Origin: Apostichopus japonicus
Lineage: Eukaryota > Echinodermata > Holothuroidea > Aspidochirotida > Stichopodidae
Length of the DNA stretch: 64,000 nt
Assembly (NCBI RefSeq): GCF_037975245.1
Contig: NC_092583.1
Location: forward strand, 1,345,764 to 1,409,763
Direction: 5' to 3'
Shown: positions 37,001 through 47,723 of the stretch, one piece after another
Position numbering within the stretch: the first letter of the stretch is position 1
How the letters are laid out: each line of letters opens with the position of its first letter
Program-made: the position numbers and the translations under genes
The notes under the pieces: model-generated
Told to the model about the DNA's origin: nothing
What the model saw: the letters and a program-made list of their open reading frames with translations, nothing else
Database searches by the model: none

Positions 37001-40000
37001 ATTCGTTCGTGGTGCATCAAAATTATTTGAATATAATGAAACACAGCTCGGTGTAGCATACAGACCACTTTGCCGTAAAAACAACGATTTTTCAATGGCG
37101 AGGAATGCAAAACACATTTCAATTTCAAAAGCAGCCAATTGCTCCTATACCATTCTTCCCTCCCAGGGAGAGGCCTTTTCAATGGCCATTTTGATTTTTA
37201 ATCCTGCAGGTGATATTTAAAATGGACACGAACGGGAACGCTCTGGAAATTGATCAGTCCAGTCTCAACCGTGCCCTCAAGATGGGAAGCTACTTCTCCG
37301 TCGACAAGTTCCGGCACATGTGTATACTTGCGGGATGCGACTACCTTCCGTCTTTGCAAGGAATCGGATTAGGGAAAGCTAGGAAGTTTATCCACACGAG
37401 TACTAATCCCGATATGCGTCAGGTATGTCCATCAGTCCAATTCTACGAAAAGGTCAGTATTGTCTGCACTTTGTAACATCGACGATTTCTATAGATCGTT
37501 TCATTGTCTCAGATCTCCGAGGATCACAGCTAAATAACAAGTACAGGATGCAGCCAGTTCTTGTATTGCAATTGTAAAGACCCGGATCTCTCAATCCCCA
37601 CTGGCATCATGGACCCAAGCACCACCCCACCAAGCTACCTGTAAAACTGTGAGACGGAGAGAGGAAAAACAGTTTAGCTTTATAGTTGTTGTAACGTTGA
37701 GGCACATTTTAATCAATCGCTGAGGCTCCGCCCACCATACGCACTATTGAACGCCACGATGCAGCCAGTTCTTGCATTGTAATTACACACACAGCTAGAT
37801 CATCCACTGTATATATTTGAAAATCTTGTGGGACAAGCTGCATTACCATTCAGACATCGTTGAAACAATATAGTGGTGTCCACTGGATGAGTACCATTTG
37901 ATTTGTATTTGTATTTGATGAAATTGATTTGAATTTGATGATTTGTATTTGTATTGATTTGTATTTGATTATTTGTATTGATTTGTATTTGATAAAAACC
38001 CAATCTTCTGATTCTTGTTTTCATCACCATCCTCCAGGTTTTAAAGAGAATGCCTCTACAGATGAAGTTAAAGGTGCCGGTCACCCAGGAGTACATCGAC
38101 GGTTTTATTCGGGCGGATAACACCTTTCTGTATCAGCTGGCCTTTGACCCCCGAAAGAGGAAACTTATGCCGCTTCATCCCTATCCTCCCGAACTAGCCG
38201 ACGAAGAAATGGACTACGCCGGGAGGTAAGACTGTAACCTTTGACCACCTGATTTCTGCAGGAAATGTTTACTCACATTTGTATTTGATATTCTCACGAT
38301 TGAAAACAGTGGAAATACTTTGAGAATAGTGTTTTGATAATGGCTGTTAGAATTTTTTGCCCTACTTTTTTGGCAGTTTTATTCTCAAATCTATTTTCAT
38401 TTTGTTTTCCTGTTGACTTTTTTTTCAGGTACTTTGACTCCAAGTCAGCCCTGCAACTTGCTCTAGGCAATGTGGATGCAGGATCCTTGAGGAAAATTTT
38501 TAATTTTGAACCAGATACAAGTAAAGTGAGTCCTACTGATCTTTAAAATGTTTTCTGTAATCTATATATCCTTGCATTTAATGTCGTGCGGCGAGCTTAG
38601 TTTCATTTTCAACCTTGGTTTGCTGGACTTAAAATGTAACAAATATTGCTAAAGAGATACTCTGGTGGCGAAAAAACATGTTAAACTAATATCGAAAAGA
38701 GAAAATATTCCACAAGTAGTTGAAAACCTCCATCTCAATAACTTGCCCATAGCTCAAAGTTATGGTTGATTAAAGGCATTGAGGACTCGCCCCAAACCGC
38801 GTGCTGCGCTTTGACAAAGTTAACTTTCCGTTGCTTGCAAATGACTTTTTCTTCTTGTCGCTACAAAATGCAGACAGTAATGAAACGTGATACCTTGTTA
38901 TCTTTTATCTAGACCTGAGATGTCCACACTGCTATGTTCACTGTGTTGTGGGTATTGACAGTAGCTGTATGTATTGACAGTACACTAGTGTCTAATTACC
39001 GACGGTAGCAAGCTGTTTGTGTATTTTCTGGGATTGATGGTGGTGTCTAACACTTCTGTTACACCTCATTCAAAACTAGGTCAGATTACTGGCATGTGGA
39101 CGAGTCTTCACACCCTTTAAATGCAAGCTCTGTTGACTGGCTAAATCCTGGATTCTTCCATAGAGTTGGTGGTGTGTGATGACATAAATGGCAAAAGCTC
39201 TACAATAGGTTTACTTTTGTATAACTTTCTATCTATTATATTTTCGTTGATTTATCCTTGAAACATCATACATTTGGAATGTGTGCTTAGCTACCAGTGT
39301 TCTCTGTATTGAGAATTTGCAAAATGCAACTTTTTTTGCTCAAAATAATTCCCTCTGTGAATAAATGAGCTAGATATTATAAAACAAAAATTTTAAATAT
39401 TTTCAGATTAATTGACATGCTGATATCTTTCACTCTATTGTTGCCAATATCCGTTCACAAAATAACCACAAAATTTGAAAAAAAATCATATCTTTGCTAT
39501 TAAAACTGCTTTGAGGGATGTGGTTTTCACCTAAAGATGCAGAGAATTTCCAGCATTTATTATTAAGATTATTTTTATTATTAATTTCAGGCAACAGAAT
39601 ATCCCTTGAACCTACTCAAATGGCTTAAAATGATCCATAATCCCTTCAATCACTCATGGTACTTCCATCAGGAACATTAATCAATAAAGTACTATATACA
39701 GCTAGGTCACTGTTATCTGAAACCAAAGTGGTCACTAGTATAACATGTTCACATTTTGTGGTATATTTGTGATATTTTTAAAACCAATAAAATACTCAAT
39801 TTCATACCGATGATAATGTTTCATCCTTCGACAATGCTCAGCCGTACCCTCAAGGCACCCACCGCTACAAACTGAGCATATGGCACGAAGATTTTCGACC
39901 CGCCCCGGCCCTGGCGACTAGAGAATCCGTGGAAGTCACAAGGAACCCTACTAAAGGTCAAGAGATGACAGTCCAGAGCAGTGGAATCGCAAGGAGGAGG

Positions 40001-43000
40001 TCGTCACCTAGGAAACGAAAGCGAGATGGTGAGTGCAGACAACCTGCGGTATTACCGTGATTAATCCGACTAATTATGTCAGACTTCATTTGTGCAGGAA
40101 TTACATGTTCAGCTTAAATCATGAAAATCCTCACCAATGGAATTATACTGTAGAAAGACAGCTGTTGCCATGGAAACCAGAAGAAAATCTCAATATAAAG
40201 CCTAAATAAATCTTCAGTCTTCAGGTATAAATGAGGCTGTGTAAATAAGGGTATCCTAAATAAGTTCTAGTCCAAACCAACAAAGTTGTATGAAGCCAGC
40301 TGTTGCCATGGAAACCATGAAGGGAATTATGACACCTGACAGTTATGCTTTAAAAGTTGATCTTTAGGTTTACATATGAAGCTATGTACAGTTAAACAAA
40401 CAGCTCAACTAGTAAACATTTAAATAATCATCAATATTTCACCCTGTGGTTTGGTCACAATTTCATCCTAGGCATCGTGTGTTTCCTTCTTCATTGCAAA
40501 GTTTTTCTGTCCTTCGGCTGAAATGCTCATTCCATCCGCTTGATATATCTGATATAAATCACAATCAGCCCTCATATACCAACTCTGGAAATATACAAAT
40601 TTCCTGTTTTTCCCTAATTAATGATACCAGTAATTGAGAGATTATACAGGATCATAAAATTCTGAAGTGGATTTTAGGTAGTTGCCTTGTTTCTTAACTA
40701 ATTGCTAGATTTAAAAACATAACCTAACAAGTAGAAGATATAGGAAGCCTTCACCATTCACTAAGTGTGATGATGTTTGGTATGAACTAACCACAGTTTA
40801 GCAAATGGTCAATATGTTCCATGTAGAAACCCATGTTGTCATGGCGACCTTTCATCATGCCAGCTCTTTTCTTAAAAGTTTAAGGAACTTGTGCTTATTT
40901 TGTCGTAATCTGCTTCCAGAAAATACCTCAGGTCAAGACGTTACATCTGCAGCAGCCCTAGCAACCATTTACGGCGGGTCTCCAGATTCCAAAACAAGGA
41001 GGATCCATGTATCAGGTGTGTACCAGTATTTCAATTGTAGGATTTATGAAATACAATGTTGCGATCAGTAAGCATTACCATTGCAGATTTAATAGTTTCC
41101 TCTTTATCATTTCAACATTTATGCATATTAACATTTTTGGACGTGGTTTTAATTGCGTCGAAGTCCTGAAAGAACATAATAGCAATATAGAGAGTGAACC
41201 AAACAGAACTGAAATTTAAAAGTTGTCCTTAGAACATTAATAATTTTATAGATTATATATGAAAATAAAGTTTGATAATTTCCTATTTAATACCTAAAGA
41301 AGTGAAAAAACAAATCCCCTAGTATTCACCCTTTAGAATTTCTGTTTGCTAGTTTACGATTATATTATTCTTCAGAGGAGGCCACCATTCCAGAGACTCC
41401 CAGCCCTATGAAGGAATTGGACAAGCGCCCTCCACGGGAAATCGAACCAGTTCCTCAACGGAACAGGATGACTCCTCGCAACGTCTTTGCGGTCAAAAAG
41501 AACCACCGAGTTGACAGGGTGCACAGAGAAAACTTACTGCAGTCTGAAGTTACGGTTTCAAGCAGGTGCGCTTTTAAACATCATTTGCAAGTCACGGATG
41601 AATTTAAGATAATAATAGAATGGCAATAATTATTATAACGTTTAGAATAATATCTTAAGGCAGTTATTTTACGACATTAAGCAACCGCATGTGTGTGTGG
41701 AAAAAACCAAATGACATGTTTTTCATACTTCACGTTGGGTGGCTATCTAATATATAGTCTTATAGCTTATTTTATTCACCATTTGGAAGACCATTTCAGT
41801 ACCATGGAGTTCTCCTATATGAAAAATCACTCATATTTTAGCAGGCCAGACTTGAAACCCACAATCTGCTAGATGCTATTTTGATAGCTTTTTTTTCCCC
41901 GCTTCTAAAGCCACTGCCTCCGTCTACTCAACCATAGCATTCGTTGCCCAGAGGTTTTGTTTGAAATGTCGTACTGCAACAGTAAGAGAAAACTTAGAAA
42001 AAAAAGTAGTGCAGGTAAATTGTCCAGAGTTCTTCTCGAATGCTATATGGATGATGATTTCAACAGGTCCTCATTTGATACCTAATTTGTAAATTGCTTT
42101 TATTGACTTCAAATAAATAAATTAAAATATGATATTTTAACTTTATATGGACAGCGCAGCACAAAGACAAAATCCTGCACCATTGGTCTTGAGAAATTTG
42201 TCATTCACTGTTCACATTTAAATAGTCAAAGTGTCAAACTGTATTTATATTTTACTATTTTGTTAATGTGGCTTGCATCTGGTATAAAGTCTGACCTAAT
42301 GGCCTTGGTGCTAAACTAGTTTGTTCAGCCACTTTCATTGATGGTCTTCTGGTAGTTGAAAAGTCATTATTCAAATACTAAAAAGTGTTATTGTCTTGTA
42401 AACTGCACTTGATATTAATTTGGTGTCTTATAAACTGTACATTAACATATCCAATCTACTTGTAGTCCAAAAGTTATCTTAGTGTCGTTCGGAAGTGTCT
42501 ATAAGTAAATTCATAACCGGCCAAGGCAAAGCTTACTACAGGCAGCAATCTCTCCGGATATTAGTTGTTGGTTATTTGCTCAACTCAAATTCAACTTTTT
42601 TATCAAGTCTCATTTCAGTTTTTTTTGGTTTGTTCATATTGAGCTTTTTCGGTATTTACTTTTCATCGATTGGCTGATGTTTGCTTTGCAGATTCTTCCC
42701 ATCATCGACAACAATCGTGGAGACGGAGGAAGACACAAAGTCACCCGACCAATTAGAAGAAAAAGATGACTTAGTTCTTGTTCATGAGGACAAAGGTCAC
42801 ATCTATGAACCTGGTAGGATGGATGACATCGCCGCCGAGGGGGCCAAAGAGGAACGGCCGGAATTACAGGACAGTATACGAGACCATCAACGTAAAGTCC
42901 GCGGTGCCACGGGGAGGCTCTGCGATAAAAACGTGGACAGGACGGGGGTGTTAGACTCCCTGCAGAAGTTTCGACATTCAGAATTCTACGAGGAACAAGT

Positions 43001-46000
43001 CCGGATCAAGAGGCAAAACGAGGCGAGGAGGCAGAAGACCCCACCGTCTTCTAAGAAAGGTGTCTCGGGTGTAACCAACAGGAAAGGAGGTGCATTCCAT
43101 TGGTCAAGTCAGGTATCCAAGAGTGGGGTCGTTCAAAAGACTCTGGCCGACTCGATGAAGAGTCTTTCTACGTTCCATCGGAAAAGCAACTCACAAATTA
43201 TGAAATGGAAGGATTCCATCGAAGATGATGAACCTAGGACAGAAGGGTGTGTCGCAAACAACAGCCAAGAGAGTCTGTCTGATTCTCAACGTAGCGACAT
43301 TAAATCGAGTCAAGTTGAATCGGAGGGCGACTTTGCGGAGTCCCAGTCTTCCTCGACTGGACTCTCGTCTCAACGCAGCATCCCGACTTGCAGTATAGAC
43401 AGGGATGGCCCTACTTTCAGTCAGCTGGTAGCAGATGGAAACGACTCGCCGGTCGGAAAGACGGTCGACAATTCCGACGCAGAGTTAAGCCCCGGCGATA
43501 AGGAAATATGCGACTTGCTTGCCGACATGGTCGAGGAGGAAGACGTTGCCGTCGTTGGTAAAGATTGCGATGGTTCGGAGGCGTCCCACATTGGAACAAA
43601 TACAAAGTCAGACTCGTTAAGAGATGGTGGTGATGTGGTGACCTCCATGGTAGAGGTAATCGATGGCACCTCACAAGAACCGTCATCAAACATCCACGGT
43701 ACTCCGACTCTGCCGTCCCTCGGTGGAATCGAGGGTCAGGGAATGCGCCGTCAGAAGTCACCGTCCAACGATGAAAACAGTCCACCGTTAGATTTACAAA
43801 GGAAGAGAAAAGATGAAACCGTGAGCTCGTATTTTACAAAGGTAAGGAAAGTTCTTTTTTTTTTAAAGAGTTTGCAGTGTTTTAGTACATTTTTCTCAAT
43901 TCAGCATTACCAGAATGTTTTGTTGGGGACTATATTTGTAATTTTGATGGCTCCTTTGTGACTCCACAGGGGTCGTTCATGTTACAAATGGAAGTACTTC
44001 ACAAAATAATGTGGGATCCCATGAGATGGTTTACCTCACTGTGACTTGTTTGTATGTATGTATTTTAGATCCTCCTGCAAGCAGGAACTCGCGAAGAAGC
44101 CATCATTGGCTTATCAAAGCCGCAATCTGACCGAAGTCAGTCTCTATATTTAACGTCCATGATTATGAATTGTCAATTGTCAACAACTCTGTTACTTGAC
44201 GACATACATTAATCTGGGAGTGACTCGAACTCAGAACCTTATGATTGGAAGGCACCGGCGTTAACCACTGAGCTAACACTCCCCTTGTACAGTAGGCCTC
44301 GTCTCAAGAAAACAGTTAACTCCTACAGAACTCACAAAATCAAAATTTGATTGATGTAACGTTTTGTAGAATTTCTAAGAACTATAGCTTAGATCACTTA
44401 AGATGCGGACAGGCAATCCTGACACTGTTGATGTAATGATAGTTTACTGCATCAGTGATAGCAAACTCCTACAGTGACCTCGCATGAGCACCAATTAACA
44501 GTGATAAAAAAATTGCAATTTTCGATAAAAGATCGACTGGTGATGGGAACCATTTCATACAGTATACTGTTCAACACAACAATTTTCTATGGTGTCCGTA
44601 AAGGGTTGCTATGGTGCATCTCTTTAATCATTTGCTGTTGTGTCATAGATGGTAGGCATGACACCACGTATACTTGGAATAGTGCCACATGGTGCCATAT
44701 TTTGCACAACTGTCTGGTTTGGTGCCACAAAGGTTTAATGTGGTTCCAAAATTGTTGCCATGGTGTCACAAATCACAAATGATTGTCATTTTGATAAAGA
44801 GGTTCGATATGTGTTTAATGTAATGTGCCAGAATGGATTGCTATGGTGCCAGATTGGATTGCTATGGTACCAGAAGGGTTTGTTATGGTGTCAGAAGGGT
44901 TTGTTATGGTGGCATGATGGATTGTAATGGTACCAGAAGGGTTTGTTATGGTGTCAGAAGGGTAGCTATGGAATCAGAAGGGTTGATATGGTGTCAGAAG
45001 GGTTTGTTATGGTGCCAGAATGGATTGCTATGGTGCCAGAAGGGTTTGTTATGATGTCAGATAGGTTGCAATGGTACCAGAAGGGTTTGTTATGGTGCCA
45101 GAATGGATTGCTATGGTGCCAGAAGGGTTTGTTATGATGTCAGATAGGTTGCAATGGTACCAGAAGGGTTTGTTATGGTGCCATTATGGATTACAATGGT
45201 ACCAGAAGGGCTTGTTATGGTGTCAGAAGGGTTGCTATGGTGTCAGAAGGGTTGCTATGGAATCAGAAGGGTTGATATGGTGTCAGAAGGGTTTGCTATG
45301 GTGTCAGAAGGATTTGTTATGGTGTTAGAAGGGTTTGTTATTTCTGGTGCACTCTCCGTCCAATTCTTTTCCAGACACACAGTTGCTTCATAGACGCCGT
45401 AAAGTTAAATAAAATCAATCATTTTCTGTTCTCTTCACAGGGCAAGGAAAGTCAATCAAACGGTAAATATGAAGCATTAATCTTTCATCCTAGTGAAAAC
45501 TCTAAACCTATCATCATATCAGTGAAAATAAATACATACTTGTTTAAACCCTAAACAAGCACCAAACTATCGTCAAATACATGAGTGCATGCCAGTACCG
45601 GGTTAAAGTAGCAGAGTGTGACTTGTTGAATTTACTACTTCAAGGTGTCTGGGAAGCAATACTATACTACACACCTGACAAAAAAGAATTTCAAACTTTA
45701 CTTTTGAGAAAAATGGTGAGATTCCTTCCACATTAGTCAAAATTATGGCAGTGAAAAGTGAGCGAAAGAAATTGTTGGATTTCTGCTCTCCCTCCATTAT
45801 TTTGTAAACATTCTTTGGTTGGGTTGGGTTGGGTTAAGACCCAAGATGGTGGCCTTGAAGCTATGCATAATTGAAGAAAGTTTGCAAAAGAATTCAGTAC
45901 CACTTGCATTTCGTACTTTCACCAAAATCGCTCGTGGAAAAGCACGTTGTGACAGGTCTTCTAATTGCTGTTTGCTCCAAATTTATTTCTCTGTAATCAA

Positions 46001-46841
46001 TGCTCATTCTTTTGTTTTAGCCTCCTGCAAAGTCCCAGGTCTTTCCAAGCGAAAGAAGCCTACTAAGAAGAATCCGTCCAGTAACCAACAGCCGACACTC
46101 ATGGCATTTATGAAGAAAAAGAGTGCTTTTGGGTAAGTTAATAGATTTAAAAAAAACTTTGTGTTGGGGAGACTAACTTTGCCATAGACACATCCAGAAG
46201 TGAACAATCTTCAGCCAGGTAGATTGTTTGTTTGCAAAGACTGGAAAAAAGCATTGATGTTACAATAACAAAATGAAAATGTTGGGTTGTATGGTATTGT
46301 AGTGTAGCAAAAACACTATAAAACAGCATGTCTAAGGAGAATGGAAGGATCTGGTCTGGTTTGTGAAAATTATTCAGAAATACATAAAATTTGTTTTATG
46401 AGCTTGTGCATAATCAGACTTATACCCCCACCCATACCTTCACTCATACCCCCACCCATACCCCCACCCACCCATACATCCACCCATACCTCCACCTCAC
46501 CTGCTACAAGTGCTGGCAGCCATTGGAAAATGAAACTTACTCACGCATCTCAAAAGTATAATTATCAGTAAGTTCATAGAAATTATGAGTAATTCGAACA
46601 AGTGTCTTTTTCAGTTCAAATTTTATCCATCAGTATGTTACTTTAGGGTGATATCATTATATCTGCTGACCCATTTTGTGTTTATATCTAATCGTGCAGG
46701 TCGAGCGGTCCAAGCCCAACAGACAAGAAGTTGCCTTTGTCACCATCAAAGATGGAATTCGATCGAAATATCACTCCCGAATCAGATAATCTTTTCACTC
46801 TCAATAAAGCCTCAGCAGTTAGAAAGACCATTTTCAAGTGA
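33861..46841 (+). CDS. EXO1: Exonuclease 1, complete, 14 coding exons, 979 aa
   Basis: The exons (listed individually) total 2,940 nt and join without a phase error. The product starts [13 protein letters not shown] and carries the XPG-N, XPG-I and helix-hairpin regions of the Rad2/FEN1 family. Metal-binding acids are D30, D78, E150, D152, D171, D173 and D225, exactly the human EXO1 numbering; K85 and R92 are also kept. The long exon 11 encodes a disordered Ser/Gln-rich tail. SRFF at 504-507 fits the MLH1-interacting MIP box, and QPTLMAFM at 919-926 fits a PIP box next to KRKKPTKK (probable NLS). Known role: 5'-3' exonuclease and flap endonuclease in mismatch repair, long-range end resection and meiosis. 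At 979 aa it is longer than human EXO1 (846), the extra being in the tail. Confidence 0.97.
34022..34988. other. EXO1 intron 1
   Basis: Nothing notable apart from a GGGG/CCCCCC-rich spot near 34,807-34,852. Confidence 0.6.
34989..35108 (+). CDS. EXO1: EXO1 exon 2 (residues 54-94)
   Basis: Acceptor CAATCCAG; encodes [20 protein letters not shown] then [12 protein letters not shown] with catalytic D78 and K85. Donor AAAAA|GTGAGT, phase 2. Confidence 0.96.
35404..35527 (+). CDS. EXO1: EXO1 exon 3 (residues 94-135)
   Basis: Acceptor TTTTACAG; encodes the helical arch [20 protein letters not shown] and onward to ALEVMK. Donor AAG|GTTTGT, phase 0. Its last 46 bases are duplicated in the following intron. 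Confidence 0.96.
35482..35740. repeat. tandem partial duplication of EXO1 exon 3 tail plus donor intron
   Basis: CAAATGCATTAACGTAACGT occurs at 35482 and 35640. Similarity continues through the exon end and about 50 bp of intron (ATCTGTTTCCAATTCATGAT). The unit offset is 158 bp, and the copies are separated by a purine-rich GGGAGGGGGAAGGG linker. Copy 2 has AAGTGTATG instead of the AAG|GTTTGT donor and no acceptor. Confidence 0.93.
35741..36298. other. remainder of EXO1 intron 3
   Basis: AT-rich. AATAGATAACCTTAACACCT occurs twice (about 36190 and 36241) around a C-run/A-run spot. Confidence 0.6.
36299..36436 (+). CDS. EXO1: EXO1 exon 4 (residues 136-181), XPG-I core
   Basis: Encodes [20 protein letters not shown] then [20 protein letters not shown]. 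It holds E150, D152, D171 and D173. Acceptor GTCTACAG, donor AGG|GTAAGT, phase 0. Confidence 0.97.
36437..37209. other. EXO1 intron 4
   Basis: No feature seen; shadow frames only. Confidence 0.6.
37210..37422 (+). CDS. EXO1: EXO1 exon 5 (residues 182-252), GCDYL and H2TH
   Basis: Encodes [16 protein letters not shown], then [20 protein letters not shown] with D225 and the helix-two-turn-helix that grips DNA. Acceptor TCCTGCAG, donor CAG|GTATGT, phase 0. Confidence 0.97.
37423..38037. other. EXO1 intron 5 with an ATTTGTATTTG simple repeat
   Basis: 37,895-38,000 is an imperfect repeat of GATTTGTATTTGTATT words; nothing else noted. Confidence 0.7.
38038..38225 (+). CDS. EXO1: EXO1 exon 6 (residues 253-315)
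   Basis: Encodes [20 protein letters not shown] then [20 protein letters not shown], close to human EXO1. Donor GGGAG|GTAAGA, phase 2. Confidence 0.96.
38429..38525 (+). CDS. EXO1: EXO1 exon 7 (residues 315-347)
   Basis: Acceptor [28 protein letters not shown] matches the end of the conserved nuclease core. Donor AAA|GTGAGT, phase 0. Confidence 0.95.
38526..39841. other. EXO1 intron 7
   Basis: AT-rich, non-coding; nothing notable seen. Confidence 0.6.
39842..40028 (+). CDS. EXO1: EXO1 exon 8 (residues 348-410)
   Basis: Acceptor AATGCTCAG, donor GAT G|GTGAGT, phase 1. Encodes [20 protein letters not shown] and a basic [11 protein letters not shown] patch (likely NLS). It lies outside the nuclease core. 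Confidence 0.9.
40029..40919. other. EXO1 intron 8 with a repeated GCTGTTGCCATGGAAACCA word
   Basis: GCTGTTGCCATGGAAACCA occurs twice (about 40162 and 40299) with a few similar bases on either side, suggesting a diverged local duplication. No coding signal. Confidence 0.6.
40920..41015 (+). CDS. EXO1: EXO1 exon 9 (residues 410-442)
   Basis: Acceptor TGCTTCCAG, donor TCA G|GTGTGT, phase 1 to phase 1. Encodes [20 protein letters not shown] and onward to IHVS. Assigned by phase and splice sites in the disordered tail. Confidence 0.85.
41016..41375. other. EXO1 intron 9
   Basis: No feature seen. Confidence 0.55.
41376..41565 (+). CDS. EXO1: EXO1 exon 10 (residues 442-505)
   Basis: Acceptor ATTCTTCAG, donor AGCAG|GTGCGC, phase 2. 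Encodes [20 protein letters not shown] and [16 protein letters not shown] (similar in style to the human TPPRTRNKFATFLQRKN block). The first half of the SRFF box is at its end. Confidence 0.9.
41566..42691. other. EXO1 intron 10 containing a SINE-like repeat
   Basis: The SINE-like sequence (41655-41950) is listed separately. The rest is AT-rich and empty. Confidence 0.6.
41655..41950 (-). repeat. SINE-like repeat, same family as 63951-64000
   Basis: GGCAGTTATTTTACGACATT-AAGCAACCGCATGTGTGTGTGG at 41660-41701 matches AGCAGTTATTTTTACGACGC-TTAAGCGACCACAAATGTGGG at 63953-63992. Near the other end CTTGAAACCCACAATCTGCT and GCCACTGCCTCC look like an inverted, decayed tRNA-type head. Boundaries are approximate. 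Confidence 0.5.
42692..43841 (+). CDS. EXO1: EXO1 exon 11 (residues 505-888), large disordered tail exon
   Basis: 1,150 nt, open throughout. The acceptor TTTGCAG sits just before A TTC TTC, completing SRFF. The content is acidic and Ser/Gln/Asp-rich with several SQ pairs ([26 protein letters not shown]), as expected for ATM/ATR targets in EXO1 tails, and a basic helical stretch [20 protein letters not shown]. It ends SSYFTK; donor AAG|GTAAGG, phase 0. Confidence 0.95.
44215..44284 (-). repeat. tRNA-derived SINE head or tRNA pseudogene
   Basis: On the minus strand GGGAGTGTTAGCTCAGTGG carries a perfect pol III A box (TAGCTCAGTGG). GAGTTCGAGTC is a good B box, and the outer seven bases GGGAGTG/CACTCCC pair. 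The T stem and anticodon arm do not form properly, so it is not an intact tRNA gene. Confidence 0.7.
44823..45345. repeat. 21-bp-period minisatellite in EXO1 intron 11
   Basis: About 25 copies of a TATGGTGTCAGAAGGGTTTGT-like unit with sub-variants (GTGCCAGAATGGATTGC, GTACCAGAAGGG) and higher-order repetition. Long frames such as [10 protein letters not shown] are an artefact of the period being a multiple of three. Confidence 0.95.
45441..45462 (+). CDS. EXO1: EXO1 exon 12, 22-nt microexon (residues 889-896)
   Basis: Between CTCTTCACAG and G|GTAAAT. It encodes GKESQSN plus one base. It is required to bring exon 11 (phase 0) into exon 13 (phase 1); skipping it would shift the frame. Confidence 0.8.
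45463..46020. other. EXO1 intron 12
   Basis: Nothing beyond a short GGTTGGGTTGGGTTGGGTTA tetra/pentamer run at 45817-45836. Confidence 0.6.
46021..46132 (+). CDS. EXO1: EXO1 exon 13 (residues 896-933), NLS and PIP box
   Basis: Acceptor TTTGTTTTAG, donor TTTGG|GTAAGT, phase 2. Encodes [20 protein letters not shown] then [24 protein letters not shown] fits the PCNA-binding consensus QxxhxxF-aromatic/hydrophobic. Confidence 0.93.
46133..46699. other. EXO1 intron 13 with a CCCACCCATAC repeat
   Basis: 46,423-46,500 is a CACCCATACCCC-type simple repeat; otherwise empty. Confidence 0.65.
46700..46841 (+). CDS. EXO1: EXO1 exon 14 (residues 933-979), C-terminus and stop
   Basis: Acceptor AATCGTGCAG; encodes [20 protein letters not shown] and ends [11 protein letters not shown] at 46839-46841. 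Confidence 0.92.
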
Positions 46842-47723
46842 CATTCCACAGATCTATGCCAAGACATTTTTTGGCGAATGTTTTTTGTTGGGGGGGGATT
46901 TAACTCTACTCTTGTAGTGATTAAGGAGAATGTATGAAGCATAAAAGTACCATCATATTGAGTTAGTGAATGATATTTATGGAACCCAGAGAATATTACT
47001 CAAACAGGTTGGAATCGACCAATTTAAGACCCTCTCTACAACGTTTTCAATCAATAGGGTATTCAGGGATATTAAAGACCACTGCTATCATCTGACATAG
47101 TTGTACTTTTATATCACTTCAAAGTTTTGCGAAATGACAATTGAAATGGCTGGACATACTAGTCTATCACAGGCCACTATTTTCAGTTCATACTACGTCA
47201 AACTCAATATGAACTATTTCTTTACTCATTTTCAACTTTTTGCATTAATATCATAATTAGTTTACCAATGTTGAGTTTAATACCTCTATTTTATTGATTT
47301 TTTTTTTCTGTTTTGTTTTAGGCCTTATTTGTCTTTGTGAAGATGTCCAACAAAAATGTATTATTTTAATTTATTATGATGATTTTTTTTTTTATCTAGG
47401 CCTAGATAAATTGTACATCATATTTCATGTTTGTTGCTTTTTAAGCTGAAAATAAGTTTTTCTGCCAAAATAAATATGCAATATCTTCAAAACGTCACTA
47501 ATTTGTGTTTGCGCTTTCAAAATAAGATTTATAAGCAATTCATGATCTCCCTTTTATCGCAGAACCATTACCAACTTTACCTCACCTTCAGACCATCACT
47601 TCACCCACAACTTCCCTCCCTCCCCTCGCCACCATGTGTATCTTTACCTGCATCCCTCACACATGTGGTAAGTTAATAACGCAAATGTAACAGTGCGTGT
47701 AGTATCACCCTGGTGGGTCTAAG
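46842..47723. other. EXO1 3'UTR and downstream flank
   Basis: AATAAA-type signals occur at about 47,468 (AAAATAAATATGC), so the 3'UTR may extend some 600 nt. I cannot choose the cleavage site. Poly-T runs occur near 47,298 and 47,383. Confidence 0.45.

Larger units (their letters stand above)
43842..45440. other. EXO1 intron 11, repeat-rich
   Basis: Contains a tRNA-like SINE head (44215-44284, minus) and a 21-bp minisatellite (44823-45345). No exon found; a decoy acceptor TTATTTTAG at 44069 leads into an open stretch without a fitting donor. Confidence 0.65.

Noticed and set aside
43417-43785. Two reverse-strand frames of 90-120 codons
   Set aside because: Shadows of EXO1 exon 11, which is supported by phase and content.
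44069-44140. Additional EXO1 exon after TTATTTTAG
   Set aside because: The phases of exons 11, 12 and 13 already fit; this stretch has no matching donor.
44215-44284. tRNA gene on the minus strand
   Set aside because: A and B boxes and acceptor pairing are present, but the T stem and anticodon arm do not fold; kept as a SINE head or pseudogene.
44833-45393. Repetitive WCQKGLL/MVPEGFV frames
   Set aside because: 21-bp minisatellite within an EXO1 intron; openness follows from the period.
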